From: Olsenella sp. kh2p3
GTDB taxonomy: Bacteria > Actinomycetota > Coriobacteriia > Coriobacteriales > Atopobiaceae
DNA: 64,000 nucleotides
NCBI GenBank assembly: GCA_900119625.1
Contig: FPKD01000005.1
Span: forward strand, 62,001-126,000
Direction of reading: 5' to 3'
In this document: positions 8,876 to 17,104 of the stretch, in pieces
How positions within the stretch are numbered: position 1 is the first letter of the stretch
Layout of the letters: every line of letters starts with the position of its first letter
The notes under the pieces: model-generated
The model's database searches: none
What the model was told of the DNA's origin: nothing
Seen by the model: only the letters and a program-made list of their open reading frames with translations
Program-made: the position numbers and the translations under genes

Positions 8876-9249
8876 TTTTTCTGGCTGCGAGTGATCAACA
8901 CATTTTTGGCTTGGCAGCGTCTCCCTATGATGTTTTGAGCGTGCTGGTTTGAGCCCATATAATATGCAAGAGTAGCTGATATTCATACAAATAGTGATGT
9001 CACACGATTGCATTTGGGGTCTTATAAATATGTAGAAACTATGAACATATAACTGTTCATAAAGAAAAATATACGCATAGAATCATATAAGTGCAGGTAA
9101 CAGCATAACAATACACATTATTAAATACAAATAATGCTCAATCTAAAACGCTGCTTGTATATGTGGTGGAACTGTGTTCAAATAATTGCAGAAGTGAAGA
9201 TTAATTCATTCACATTCCCCATTTGCAATGTGGAGTAGGGAGGAAAAGC
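8876..9249. other. AT-rich promoter region of the PTS/sugar-acid operon
   Basis: This 374-bp stretch without a gene is much richer in A+T than its surroundings. It holds a perfect inverted repeat at 9041-9060 and several A/T-rich -10-like words. I see no T-box, riboswitch or terminator fold with confidence. Confidence 0.6.
9041..9060. promoter_or_regulatory. Perfect palindrome, candidate operator of the PTS/sugar-acid operon
   Basis: ATGAACA-N6-TGTTCAT: two perfect 7-bp arms, centre-to-centre spacing 13 bp, suited to a dimeric HTH repressor. It sits 190 bp before the aldolase start. Confidence 0.45.
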
Positions 9250-9879
9250 GTGATAGACGCAAGCCTTACCAAGTTTCCTAAAGTGACGGTTATTCTCCGT
9301 GGATACAACTACGAGCAAGTCCGATGCGTCGTGAAGAGCATGGTCGGGACCAAGCTCGGAGCCATCGAGGTTGCGATGAACACCCCCGGGGCGGCTCAGA
9401 TCATCGAGAAAGTCGTCAAAGAGTTTGGCGATGAGGTTCTCGTGGGTGCCGGGACTGTCATCTCTGCGACGCGAGCCAACGCTGCGGTCGAGGCAGGCGC
9501 TCGTTTTGCTCTCTCCCCAATCTGCTTTACCGAGGAGATCTTTAGCATCTGCAAGGCGAATGGCCTTCTCACCGTTCCCTCTGCGTTCTCGCCCTCTGAG
9601 GTCTGGAGCATGTTCGAGATGGGCGCGGATATCGTGAAGGTCTTCCCCGCAGGCACGCTGGGCCCCAAGTACATCAAGGACATCCAGGCTCCTCTCAACC
9701 CCATGCCAATCATGGTTGTGGGCGGCGTGAATGGCGATAACTGCCAGGAGTTCTTCGACGAGGGTGCTTCATACGCTGGCATCGGGTCCGGCATCTTCGA
9801 TCCTAGGCACATCATCGAGATGGATGAGGGTGCTCTTAAGGCTGATATTGAGGCGTTCGAGCAGAAAGTCCATTGGTAG
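9250..9879 (+). CDS. KDPG/KDPGal-type aldolase (2-dehydro-3-deoxy-6-phospho-sugar-acid aldolase)
   Basis: This 209-residue class I aldolase belongs to the KDPG/KHG family. The Schiff-base lysine is in VKVFPAGTLGP (~residue 135), and the phosphate-binding loops are VVGGVNGDN and GIGSGIF. It cleaves 2-keto-3-deoxy-6-phosphogluconate or the galactonate epimer to pyruvate and glyceraldehyde 3-phosphate. The GTG at 9250 follows GGGAGGAAAAGC and is preferred over an upstream in-frame ATG with no ribosome site. It overlaps the reading frame of the IIA gene. Its neighbours (galactonate-dehydratase-like enzyme, IlvD/Edd-like dehydratase) point to a KDPGal-type intermediate. Confidence 0.88.
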   Translation: MIDASLTKFPKVTVILRGYNYEQVRCVVKSMVGTKLGAIEVAMNTPGAAQIIEKVVKEFGDEVLVGAGTVISATRANAAVEAGARFALSPICFTEEIFSICKANGLLTVPSAFSPSEVWSMFEMGADIVKVFPAGTLGPKYIKDIQAPLNPMPIMVVGGVNGDNCQEFFDEGASYAGIGSGIFDPRHIIEMDEGALKADIEAFEQKVHW

Positions 9880-9905
9880 CGGGCGCAGAGAGGATTGACT
9901 CCGGT

Positions 9906-10352
9906 ATGTCTCTCGATCTTTTTCCAGAAGACATTCTCCTTCACATCAATGCCGATAGCTGCGAGGAAGTGCTTCATCTTGTTTCCTCCCACCTACTCGG
10001 AGAGGGAAAAGTTAAGCAATCATATGAGGAGCACCTTTTGGCTCGCGAGGAGGATTATCCGACCGGCCTTGCACTCGGTGAGATAAACGTTGCAATTCCC
10101 CATACCGACTATCAATACGCGAATACCACTCAGCTGCTGGTTGCGACGCTCGATAAGCCGGTCACATGGCGCAACATGGAGGACTCTGATGAGTCGATTC
10201 CGGTTAGCGTGGTCGTTCTTTCTGTGTTCGATAAACCCGAGCACCAGCTTGAAGCGCTTCAGCAAATTATGGGCGTCTTGCAAAACCAGGAACTCGTTGC
10301 ACAAATCGCCGATGCCGATTCTGCGCAACAGGTAATAGGGCTATTCAATTAG
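9906..10352 (+). CDS. PTS EIIA component, fructose/galactitol type (GatA-like)
   Basis: This 148-residue IIA protein has the fructose/mannitol-type fold. The phospho-accepting histidine is in VAIPHTDYQYA (~residue 63), preceded by DYPTGLALG. It passes phosphate from HPr to the IIB protein encoded next. The ATG at 9906 follows AGAGGATT. The frame extends 11 codons upstream into the aldolase gene, where starts are poorly placed. It forms an IIA-IIB-IIC set with the two following genes, in the gatABC order known from galactitol-family PTS systems. Confidence 0.88.
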   Translation: MSLDLFPEDILLHINADSCEEVLHLVSSHLLGEGKVKQSYEEHLLAREEDYPTGLALGEINVAIPHTDYQYANTTQLLVATLDKPVTWRNMEDSDESIPVSVVVLSVFDKPEHQLEALQQIMGVLQNQELVAQIADADSAQQVIGLFN

Positions 10353-10365
10353 GAAGGGTTAGAGC

Positions 10366-10665
10366 ATGGAGAAGAAGACGGTTATCGTATGCTGCGCCTC
10401 ATCGATGATTACGTCGACCATGGCGGTTGCCAAGGTGAAGGAAATTGCTGCTGGCTGCGGTGCGCCTGAGCCTCGTATTATTCAGTGCAAATTCTCCGAG
10501 GTTCAGGGGAACCTCGCTTCTAATCAGGTCGACTTTATTGTTCCTACCGGCAAGCTCAAGGGTGTTGAGACGGGGGACGTGCCAGTTATCAAGGGGACAG
10601 CCTTTGTTACTGGTGTCGGCGAGGATAAGGCGAAGGCCGAGATTGAGGCTCAGCTTAAGGCGTAA
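10366..10665 (+). CDS. PTS EIIB component, galactitol type (GatB-like)
   Basis: This 99-residue IIB domain has a rhodanese-like P-loop, IVCCASSMITSTM (residues ~7-19), carrying the phosphocysteine. It receives phosphate from the IIA protein and phosphorylates the incoming substrate at the membrane IIC protein. The family normally has GTG/GIATST after the Cys; here ASSMITST retains the loop. The AGGAAGGGTTAGAGC ribosome site fixes the ATG, 13 bp after the IIA stop. Confidence 0.87.
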   Translation: MEKKTVIVCCASSMITSTMAVAKVKEIAAGCGAPEPRIIQCKFSEVQGNLASNQVDFIVPTGKLKGVETGDVPVIKGTAFVTGVGEDKAKAEIEAQLKA

Positions 10666-10695
10666 GTGTTAATTGCAATCTAGGAGGTAGAGGCA

Positions 10696-11964
10696 ATGGA
10701 CTTCGTGGTAACCGGTCTCCAGACTATCGCTTCGATGGGCCCTATGGTAATGATGCCAATCATCATTCTGGTCCTCGGACTTATCTTTCGCGTAAAAATC
10801 AATGTTTTACTGAAGTCTGCCCTGCTCGTGGGTATTGGCTTTGCTGGCGTCAACATGGTAATCAACTGGTTTGTCGCTCAGGTCGCAGGTTCGGTAACCA
10901 ATATGGTCGCGAACTGGGGAATTCAGACCTCCATCATGGATGTGGGTTGGCCAGCTAGAGCTGCCGCGACTTGGGCATTCCCCCTTGCTGCAATCGTTGT
11001 CTTTGTTGTTCTCGGCGTGAATGCTCTGATGCTGATTACCAAGACCACGAAGACTGTCATGGTCGACTTCTGGTCGTATAACCACTTTATCTTTACGGGT
11101 GCCCTTGTTTGGTATGCAACAAACGGCAACCCTTGGATCTCTGTCATCGCGTCTGCCATCGACTTCATTATTACGATCAAGATCGCTGACTGGACTACTC
11201 CCGTTGTCGAGGACTATTTCGAGCTCGAGGGCGTAAACTTTCCGACTTCCAACTCCGCAATCTGGGCCCCCGTTGCGTATGTTTTGAACAAGCTTTGGGA
11301 TGCTATTCCGGGCATCAACAAGATTGACATCAATCCGAAGGGTGTCCAGGAGAAGTTTGGTTTCGTAGGTGAGCCGATGTTCATGGGATTCATCATCGGT
11401 GCTGCTATCGGTCTTCTGGCGGGCGACTCGATTGACAAGGTCCTTATCGTTGCCATGAGCACTTCCGCAACGATGGTTCTGACTCCCAAGATGATGCAGA
11501 TTCTTATGGAGGGTCTCCTCCCGTTCGCAAACGCTGTCAAAGAAATCCTTCAGAAGCGTTTCCCTGGTACCGACTTCGTCATGGGCATCGATGCTGCCCT
11601 GACCGTTGCTAATGAGTCCGCTATCACGGTCGGAATCATCATGGTTCCTATCACGCTCCTCCTCGCGGCAGTCCTGCCTGGCAACAAGCTCCTCCCCATC
11701 GCCGATATTGCCTATCAGGCGATGTGGCTCGCCGCATGGCCGGTTGCGTTTGGAAAGGGCAATATCTTCCGCGGTATCCTCTCCACGACCATAATTACTT
11801 GCATCGTGCTGTGGATTGCTACCGCCCTCGCGCCCGTTCACACCCAGCTCGCAATTGCCGGTGGCTTCGTACTGCCGGATGGCATGCAGTTCATCTCCAC
11901 TGAGGATGCAGGAGAGCACCTTATTGGCTTCTGCCTCCAGTGGCTTGCGGGCTTCTTGGCCTAG
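10696..11964 (+). CDS. PTS EIIC component, galactitol family permease (GatC-like)
   Basis: This 422-residue polytopic membrane protein has about ten hydrophobic segments and the length and N-terminal layout of galactitol-family IIC (GatC/SgcC). It would translocate and, with IIB, phosphorylate a polyol, pentitol or sugar acid. The start follows an ideal AGGAGG. In this cluster it precedes acid-sugar dehydratases instead of a tagatose-phosphate pathway, so its substrate may be an aldonate or uronate derivative and not galactitol. That substrate assignment is inference. Confidence 0.9.
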   Translation: MDFVVTGLQTIASMGPMVMMPIIILVLGLIFRVKINVLLKSALLVGIGFAGVNMVINWFVAQVAGSVTNMVANWGIQTSIMDVGWPARAAATWAFPLAAIVVFVVLGVNALMLITKTTKTVMVDFWSYNHFIFTGALVWYATNGNPWISVIASAIDFIITIKIADWTTPVVEDYFELEGVNFPTSNSAIWAPVAYVLNKLWDAIPGINKIDINPKGVQEKFGFVGEPMFMGFIIGAAIGLLAGDSIDKVLIVAMSTSATMVLTPKMMQILMEGLLPFANAVKEILQKRFPGTDFVMGIDAALTVANESAITVGIIMVPITLLLAAVLPGNKLLPIADIAYQAMWLAAWPVAFGKGNIFRGILSTTIITCIVLWIATALAPVHTQLAIAGGFVLPDGMQFISTEDAGEHLIGFCLQWLAGFLA

Positions 11965-12047
11965 TTCATTGCATGAACAGTGTCTATACGAGGGGTGGGG
12001 CATAATGCTCTGCCCCTCTCTCTTCCCACCGATAAGTTAGGACGGCA

Positions 12048-13193
12048 ATGAAGGTTACCGAAGTACAGATTTACGAGGTCAAGCCGAGGTGGATATTTTG
12101 CAAAGTTGACACCGACGAAGGCGTCAGTGGATGGGGCGAGATGGTGTCTGGCACCAAGACACAAACAGTTGTCGAAGGTGCCAAAGAGCTTTCGGAAAGA
12201 ATCGTCGGTCGCGACCCATTCGAGATCGAAAGACTCTGGCAAGAGCTGCACAGGTCCTTCTTTCGTGGCGGTCCCATCAACGGGACGATAATCTCTGGAC
12301 TCGAGATGGCCCTCTGGGACATCAAGGGCAAGGCGTTTGGTGTTCCAGTGTGGCAACTGCTGGGAGGTAAGGCGCGTGACCGCGTGCGAGTTTATTCGTG
12401 GATTGGCGGTGATCGCCCCGCAGATGTCGCAAAAGGAGCTAAGGATAGACTTGAAAAAGGTTTCCGTGCTGTGAAGATGAACGCTACCGAGGAGCTTCAT
12501 TACGTTGACACCTATGACAAAGTCCAGCAAGTTGTTGACAGGGTGGAGTCTATCCGAAGCGCATGTGGGAACGAAATTGAAATAGGTATCGATTTTCACG
12601 GGCGCGTTCACAGACCTATGGCAAAGGTGCTTGCGCATGCCCTCGTTCCTTACCATCCCATGTTTATTGAGGAGCCTGTACTGCCTGAGAACTGGGAATC
12701 ATTTGACGACATAGCTCGCGAGGCGCCCATCCCAATTGCAACGGGGGAGCGCCTGTACTCACGTTGGGAGTTCAAGCGCCTATTTGCCCAGGGGGCGGTC
12801 GACATCATTCAGCCGGACGTCTCCCTCTGTGGAGGCATTCTTGAGATGCGTAAGATAATCGCAATGGCCGAGGCATTTGATATGGCGGCCGCGCCACACG
12901 CTCCCTATGGACCAATCGCCCTCGCCGCAACTCTTCAGGTTGACGCATGTTCACCCAATGTGTTTATCCAGGAGCAGAGCCTTGGAATTCACTACAACCA
13001 GGGGTTTGACCTCCTTGACTTTGTTAAGAACAAAGAGATCTTTCAGTACTCAGACGGATATGTTGACGTTCCAAGCAAGCCTGGACTAGGACTTGAAATT
13101 GATGAGGAGAAGGTTAAGGGGGTATCTGCCGAAGGGCTCGTGTGGAGAAACCCTAGCTGGAAAAATTACGATGGCACCATTGCGGAGTGGTAG
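12048..13193 (+). CDS. dgoD: D-galactonate dehydratase-like enolase-superfamily enzyme (DgoD family)
   Basis: This 381-residue protein matches D-galactonate dehydratases of the mandelate racemase subgroup in length and motif order. These are the lid FFRGGPINGT, EIGIDFHGRVHRP (metal Asp plus His, ~residues 181-192), FIEEPVLPEN (metal Glu, ~206), ATGERLYSRWEF (metal Glu, ~232) and the C-terminal HAPYGPIA (general base/acid His, ~283). The family dehydrates D-galactonate to 2-keto-3-deoxy-galactonate with Mg2+. No KDGal kinase is encoded nearby, which is odd for the classic DgoDKA route. Confidence 0.88.
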   Translation: MKVTEVQIYEVKPRWIFCKVDTDEGVSGWGEMVSGTKTQTVVEGAKELSERIVGRDPFEIERLWQELHRSFFRGGPINGTIISGLEMALWDIKGKAFGVPVWQLLGGKARDRVRVYSWIGGDRPADVAKGAKDRLEKGFRAVKMNATEELHYVDTYDKVQQVVDRVESIRSACGNEIEIGIDFHGRVHRPMAKVLAHALVPYHPMFIEEPVLPENWESFDDIAREAPIPIATGERLYSRWEFKRLFAQGAVDIIQPDVSLCGGILEMRKIIAMAEAFDMAAAPHAPYGPIALAATLQVDACSPNVFIQEQSLGIHYNQGFDLLDFVKNKEIFQYSDGYVDVPSKPGLGLEIDEEKVKGVSAEGLVWRNPSWKNYDGTIAEW

Positions 13194-13196
13194 GGA

Positions 13197-14105
13197 ATGA
13201 TGATTAACACTGTTCTCGGAGAAGTTTCCCCTCAGGACCTAGGAACAACCTACATTCATGAGCATCTGTACGTCTCACCAGACGAGCTTGCACGCTACTA
13301 TGATTACACTCTTGACGTGCCATCGAAAAGTATCGAGGAAGCCAAACTTTTCAAGGCTGCGGGTGGCCGCACGATTGTGGACATGACGCCTCTGGCGTAT
13401 GGTCGCAACCCTGAAGCTCTCCGCTTTATTTCCCAACACGCTGGTATCAATGTACTGTGCATCACGGGGTTTCACAAGGATTTGTGGCTTCCTCGTTGGT
13501 TTGATAACTTATCTGATGAAGAAATCTCGTGTGAGCTTACGCGTGAGATTGAAGATGGAATAGGCTTCTCAAAGGTCAAGCCCTCTGCAGTGAAGATCGG
13601 TACTTCCCTGGGTAAAGTAACGGAGCGGGAGAAGCGTGCAATTAGAATTGCTACTCCGGTTGCCCTGAGGCACCACCTACCAATCATTACGCACTGTGAC
13701 AAGGGTACGATGGGCCTTGAGCAGCTCGATTTGCTCGAAGCTCAGGGTATGGATTTGTCTCATGTATGTCTCTCGCACACAGATCTCACCTTGGATTCTG
13801 CCTATATGAAATCCCTCATGAGCAGGGGGGCGTTCCTCTCTTTCGATCACGTCGGAAGGGACCTTGCCGCACGCGATGCTAATCGCGTGCGGATATTAAA
13901 GGACCTCATCACTTCAGGATTCGGAGACCAAATCTGTCTGGCGGGAGACATGGGCAAGAAGAACTATTTCAAGTCGTATGGTGGTGCACCTGGCCTCGAT
14001 TACATCCTCACAGACTTGAAAGAGTATCTCCTGGATGAGATTGGCGAAGAGGACTATTGGAAGATGTTGATAGACAACCCCCGGAATGTCCTCGATTGGT
14101 CCTAA
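13197..14105 (+). CDS. Phosphotriesterase-family (PTE/PHP) metal-dependent hydrolase, candidate lactonase
   Basis: This 302-residue amidohydrolase-superfamily TIM barrel has the PTE pattern. The metal ligands are HEH near residue 21 (TTYIHEHLYV), the probably carboxylated Lys in SAVKIGTS (~131), His in ITHCDKG (~164), His in LSHTD (~194) and Asp in LAGDMGKKN (~248). Bacterial relatives in sugar clusters hydrolyse sugar (phospho)lactones, so opening a sugar-acid lactone is a reasonable role here. The start is three bases after the dgoD stop, within the same operon. Confidence 0.8.
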   Translation: MMINTVLGEVSPQDLGTTYIHEHLYVSPDELARYYDYTLDVPSKSIEEAKLFKAAGGRTIVDMTPLAYGRNPEALRFISQHAGINVLCITGFHKDLWLPRWFDNLSDEEISCELTREIEDGIGFSKVKPSAVKIGTSLGKVTEREKRAIRIATPVALRHHLPIITHCDKGTMGLEQLDLLEAQGMDLSHVCLSHTDLTLDSAYMKSLMSRGAFLSFDHVGRDLAARDANRVRILKDLITSGFGDQICLAGDMGKKNYFKSYGGAPGLDYILTDLKEYLLDEIGEEDYWKMLIDNPRNVLDWS

Positions 14106-14113
14106 CGAAATTG

Positions 14114-14139
14114 GATAGGGGAATTTAGACCTCTATCCT
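14114..14139 (+). other. Intra-operon hairpin before the IlvD/Edd-like gene
   Basis: GGATAGGGG … CCTCTATCC is a 9-bp stem with one mismatch between the PTE-family gene and the dehydratase gene, without a T-run. It may be an mRNA processing or attenuation structure. Confidence 0.35.
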
Positions 14140-14167
14140 TACCACACAACAGGAAAGGCAATACACT

Positions 14168-15808
14168 ATGCAACGCAAGATTGATCAGCTCGAGCCATTC
14201 CAGCGTGCCATTTCAAAGGCACACCTTGCATCAGCGGGCATTTCCATTGATTCACTCGAGGACCCTAATAAGCCGCTTATTGCTATTGCAAACAGCTGGA
14301 ACGAGGTGTGTCCCGGCCACGAGCCTCTCCGACAGCTTGCCGCGGAAGTTAAGAAGGGCGTGCTTGAGGCCGGTGGAGAGCCTATAGAGTTCAATACCAT
14401 CGGCATGTGCGATGGCGTTGCCCAGGGCCATCCCGGCATGAGGTACTGCCTGCCGCATCGTGATCTCATCACCGATTCCTGCGAGGCCATGATCGTCGGC
14501 GAGGGGGTCTTTGACGGCGTGGTCTACATGGGCTCGTGCGACAAGATTATCCCTGGCATGCTCAATGCCGCCGCACGAATCAATCTTCCCTCGGCGATTG
14601 TCACCGCTGGCCCCTGCTATGACGAGATAAAGCCCTCTGAATCCAAGGCGCTTCGTGCGGCGTTCTTGCGCGGGGAAGCGACGGAACGCGATGTAATCGA
14701 GGGAACGCTCAGATACTACACGGGCCCAGGCATCTGCCCGTTTTTGGGTACCGCAAACACCATGGGATGCATCTCGGAGGCTCTCGGCATGATGCTTCCA
14801 TATGGTGCCCTCTGGCCAAGCTCTACTAGCCAGCGAAGGTTCAGCGCTCGACAGACCGGCGCACGCGTCGTTGACCTTGTCCGCAGGGGAATCCGGCCCT
14901 CTGATATCATGACCCAAGCGGCACTTGACAACGCGGTAACGCTCCTTGCCTCTATCGGCGGTTCACTCAATGCCTTGGTGCATCTTCCTGCCCTTGCGCA
15001 CGAACTCGGCCTTGAGGTCACTTGGGATATAGTTGCCGATATCACCAGCCACACTCCTGTTGTTTGCAATGTGGTGCCCAATGGTGATATCAGCTGCATC
15101 AATCTCTATAAGGCAGGCGGTGTTCCTGCTGTGCTCAAGACTATTGAGGGCGATCTTGACACCACGGTCATGACTGTGACGGGGCAGACTCTCGGCGAGA
15201 ACCTAGACAAGGACGTACCTGTCGACCGCTCCGTCATCCGAACTCAAGATGACCCTGGCTCGGTCTGCAACGGAATACAAGTGCTCTACGGAAATCTCGC
15301 TCCCGAGGGGGCTCTTGTCAAGACGAGTGCCGTTCCAGCCGAGCAGCATGTTTGGACGGGAAAGGCCCAGGTCTTCGAATCCGAGGAGGAAGCGTTCGCC
15401 GCTTACAACGCGCATGCAATCAAGCCTGGTACCGGCGTCGTAGTGCGCTACGAGGGCCCCAAGGGAGGGCCGGGCATGAAGGAGCTGCACCGCGTCACCG
15501 AGATTATGAAGGGCATTCCCAACTCGGCAGTCATTACGGATGGTCGCTTCTCGGGCGCATCGGGCGGACTCTCCGTAGGATATCTCTGCCCGGAGGCGTT
15601 TGAGGGAGGGACAATCGCCCTTGTGAGGGACGGCGACGAGATTCATGTCGACCTCACCAGGAACCTCATCGAGCTGCATGTTTCCGATGAGGAGCTCGAG
15701 AAGCGCCGCGCTTCATGGGAGCCGGTCATTCACGAGAACGGAGGACACCTGCTTGAGCGCTATTCAAAGCAGGTAGCTTCTGCAAAGACCGGTGCCGTGT
15801 TGGGCTAG
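14168..15808 (+). CDS. IlvD/Edd-family dehydratase (sugar-acid or dihydroxy-acid dehydratase)
   Basis: This 546-residue Fe-S dehydratase is closer in length to IlvD (~550) than to Edd (~600). Cluster and active-site motifs are visible: GMCDGVAQGHPGM (~residue 78), MGSCDKIIPGML (~120), NTMGCISEALG (~197) and the C-terminal GRFSGASGGLSVGYLCPEA (~460). IlvD/Edd enzymes dehydrate dihydroxy acids, aldonates or 6-phosphogluconate to 2-keto-3-deoxy acids. Because it ends a sugar-acid operon and not an ilv operon, I favour an aldonate or phospho-aldonate substrate. A strong terminator follows at 15863. Confidence 0.85.
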   Translation: MQRKIDQLEPFQRAISKAHLASAGISIDSLEDPNKPLIAIANSWNEVCPGHEPLRQLAAEVKKGVLEAGGEPIEFNTIGMCDGVAQGHPGMRYCLPHRDLITDSCEAMIVGEGVFDGVVYMGSCDKIIPGMLNAAARINLPSAIVTAGPCYDEIKPSESKALRAAFLRGEATERDVIEGTLRYYTGPGICPFLGTANTMGCISEALGMMLPYGALWPSSTSQRRFSARQTGARVVDLVRRGIRPSDIMTQAALDNAVTLLASIGGSLNALVHLPALAHELGLEVTWDIVADITSHTPVVCNVVPNGDISCINLYKAGGVPAVLKTIEGDLDTTVMTVTGQTLGENLDKDVPVDRSVIRTQDDPGSVCNGIQVLYGNLAPEGALVKTSAVPAEQHVWTGKAQVFESEEEAFAAYNAHAIKPGTGVVVRYEGPKGGPGMKELHRVTEIMKGIPNSAVITDGRFSGASGGLSVGYLCPEAFEGGTIALVRDGDEIHVDLTRNLIELHVSDEELEKRRASWEPVIHENGGHLLERYSKQVASAKTGAVLG

Positions 15809-15862
15809 ATAACAATGAATTATCCAGCCAGGCTCGCATTCGGCAGTTCGCAAGAGTGACGC

Positions 15863-15913
15863 TACAAGGGCACCGTTCGGCTCTTGATGCCGTTTGGTGC
15901 CCTTGTATTTTGG
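15863..15913 (+). terminator. Terminator of the sugar-acid operon
   Basis: The stem is TACAAGGGCACC … GGTGCCCTTGTA with inner pairing (CGGC/GCCG), followed by TTTT. Confidence 0.85.
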
Positions 15914-15914
15914 C

Positions 15915-16262
15915 TCATGATTTCCCGATCAGGTCTGGGACCTCACTGTCGTTCTTGGGGAGGGTGTGGCTATAGATGTCCATCGTGGTGGAGACCTTGC
16001 TGCGGCAGACGCGCTCGCTGGCGGTGCGGAAGTCCACGCAGTTCGCGATTATGAGCGAGATGTTCGTGTTCTGCAGCTCGTGGAAGCGGAGCCCTACGTA
16101 GTGCCTGCGCACCTGGCTTCGCCTGTTGCTGCGGGAGTAGGGCCTCCCATCGTCGACGGGGAAGCCGTGCTCGTTTAGCCCAGTCTTCGTTACTGGTGAT
16201 GTGAATGCAGCCCCCCTTACATAGCTGGTAACTCCGAAAGATTGGTTTATCCTAATCCCCAA
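15915..16262 (-). pseudogene. Tyrosine recombinase/integrase C-terminal remnant
   Basis: Only the last ~80 residues are recognisable: GLRFHELQNTNISLIIANC and VDFRTASERVCRSKVSTTMDIYSHTLP. This resembles the C-terminal catalytic box of phage/ICE integrases (LRFHDLRHT … G/CHSKVSTTMDIYSH, with the nucleophile Tyr in MDIYSH). The HDLRHT Arg/His positions read HELQNT, so the catalytic Arg is lost. The core-binding and N-terminal domains are missing. It lies at the right side of the accessory region that begins at tRNA-fMet, consistent with a decayed integrative element. Confidence 0.72.
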
Positions 16263-16274
16263 TTAGCAAATACC

Positions 16275-16313
16275 GCATGCAACTCAGTTGCCGGGCAACT
16301 CAATTCCATCGAG
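16275..16313. repeat. Copy of palindromic repeat family 2
   Basis: GCATGCAACTCAGTTGCCGG followed by GCAACTCAATTCC is nearly the same sequence as 7668-7707. It now encodes the last residues (GIELPGN) of the ORF6N pseudogene on the minus strand. Confidence 0.7.
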
Positions 16314-17060
16314 CTTGGATAGAACAGTCTGGACGATTGCGGCATCCTCGATGCGGGTCACGGCAAAGCTGCGCTTGCCGGCGTCTTTGAGAGACGCGCC
16401 TACGAGGTAGCCCTTAGAGCCATCAAGAATCAGAAAGCGGTCGTGAAACGCCGTCGTGTGCCGGACCTCGAGTGAGGGGTACTGAGCGTTGAAGGTCTCT
16501 ACATCCCTAGCCGTGAGCTTGGTCTTGGGGTTGGTCCAGACGGTTACCACTGCTCCTTCGGCTTTCTTCGCGAGAATGTTGAGCGTGGTGGTGTCTACGT
16601 AACCGTCGACGAGGACGATGCCCTTCTGCGCCTTCTATATGGTTGATACCAGGAGCTCGAAGGAGTCCCAGACCTGACCCTCGAAGAACACCTTCTGTCT
16701 TGGCTCCTTGTGCGCCCCCATGTAGTCGAAGACCTTCTCGAAGCGGTCGTCCGTGGCCTTCTGGTACTCCGCCTGCTTCAACTCGATGTTGCGTATCTGC
16801 TCGAACATGTGGGCGTTGTCGGCGATGAAGTGGCGCATCTCGACGAAGGCGTCCATGATCTTGATGCTGACCTCGATGGCGGTGGGGCTGCGCAGCACAG
16901 CGGAGAGCATGGAGACGCCCTGCTCGGTGAACACGCGGGGCAAAGAACGCCATCAGGAGCTTTGCCTGCCCAGCTCGGAATCTAAGGTCACAACTTGTGA
17001 CCTTAGATTCGTGGCCTCTTCCCTGGTCAACCTGAAGCAGAAGCGCTTCCCCGGAAACGG
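16284..17060 (-). pseudogene. ORF6N/KilA-N-type protein with C-terminal PLD-like domain, decayed
   Basis: Read on the minus strand in one frame, the segment runs CFRLTREEATNLRSQVVTLD, stop (TGA near 16952), WRSLPRVFTEQGVSMLSAVL…MDAFVEMRHFIADNAH…QKVFFEGQVWDSFELLVSTI, stop (TAG near 16636), KAQKGIVLVDGYVDTTTLNI…FHDRFLILDGSKGYLVGASL. The first two parts match the ORF6N DNA-binding domain. The last matches the PLD-like domain with its HDRF box usual in this family. The first ~60 residues are missing and two in-frame stops interrupt it. Such genes are typical prophage/ICE cargo. Confidence 0.78.
16978..17010. repeat. Perfect 14-bp inverted repeat inside the ORF6N remnant
   Basis: GAATCTAAGGTCAC, loop AACTT, GTGACCTTAGATTC. 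The arms are perfect. It lies in the ORF6N coding frame and may be an insertion scar or a binding site. Confidence 0.7.
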
Positions 17061-17104
17061 AATCCCGTTATGCAATCGAGTCGCCCGGCATATTAATCCC
17101 GCAG
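17043..17104. repeat. Copy of palindromic repeat family 2, two half-units
   Basis: CCCGGAAACGGAATCCCGTT, then ATGCAATCGAGTCGCCCGGC, then ATATTAATCCCGC. It combines the GGAATCCCGTT word of the 1995 copy with the TGCAATCGAG word of the 7668 copy. It disrupts the 5' end of the ORF6N pseudogene and touches the 3' end of the threonine aldolase gene. Confidence 0.65.
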
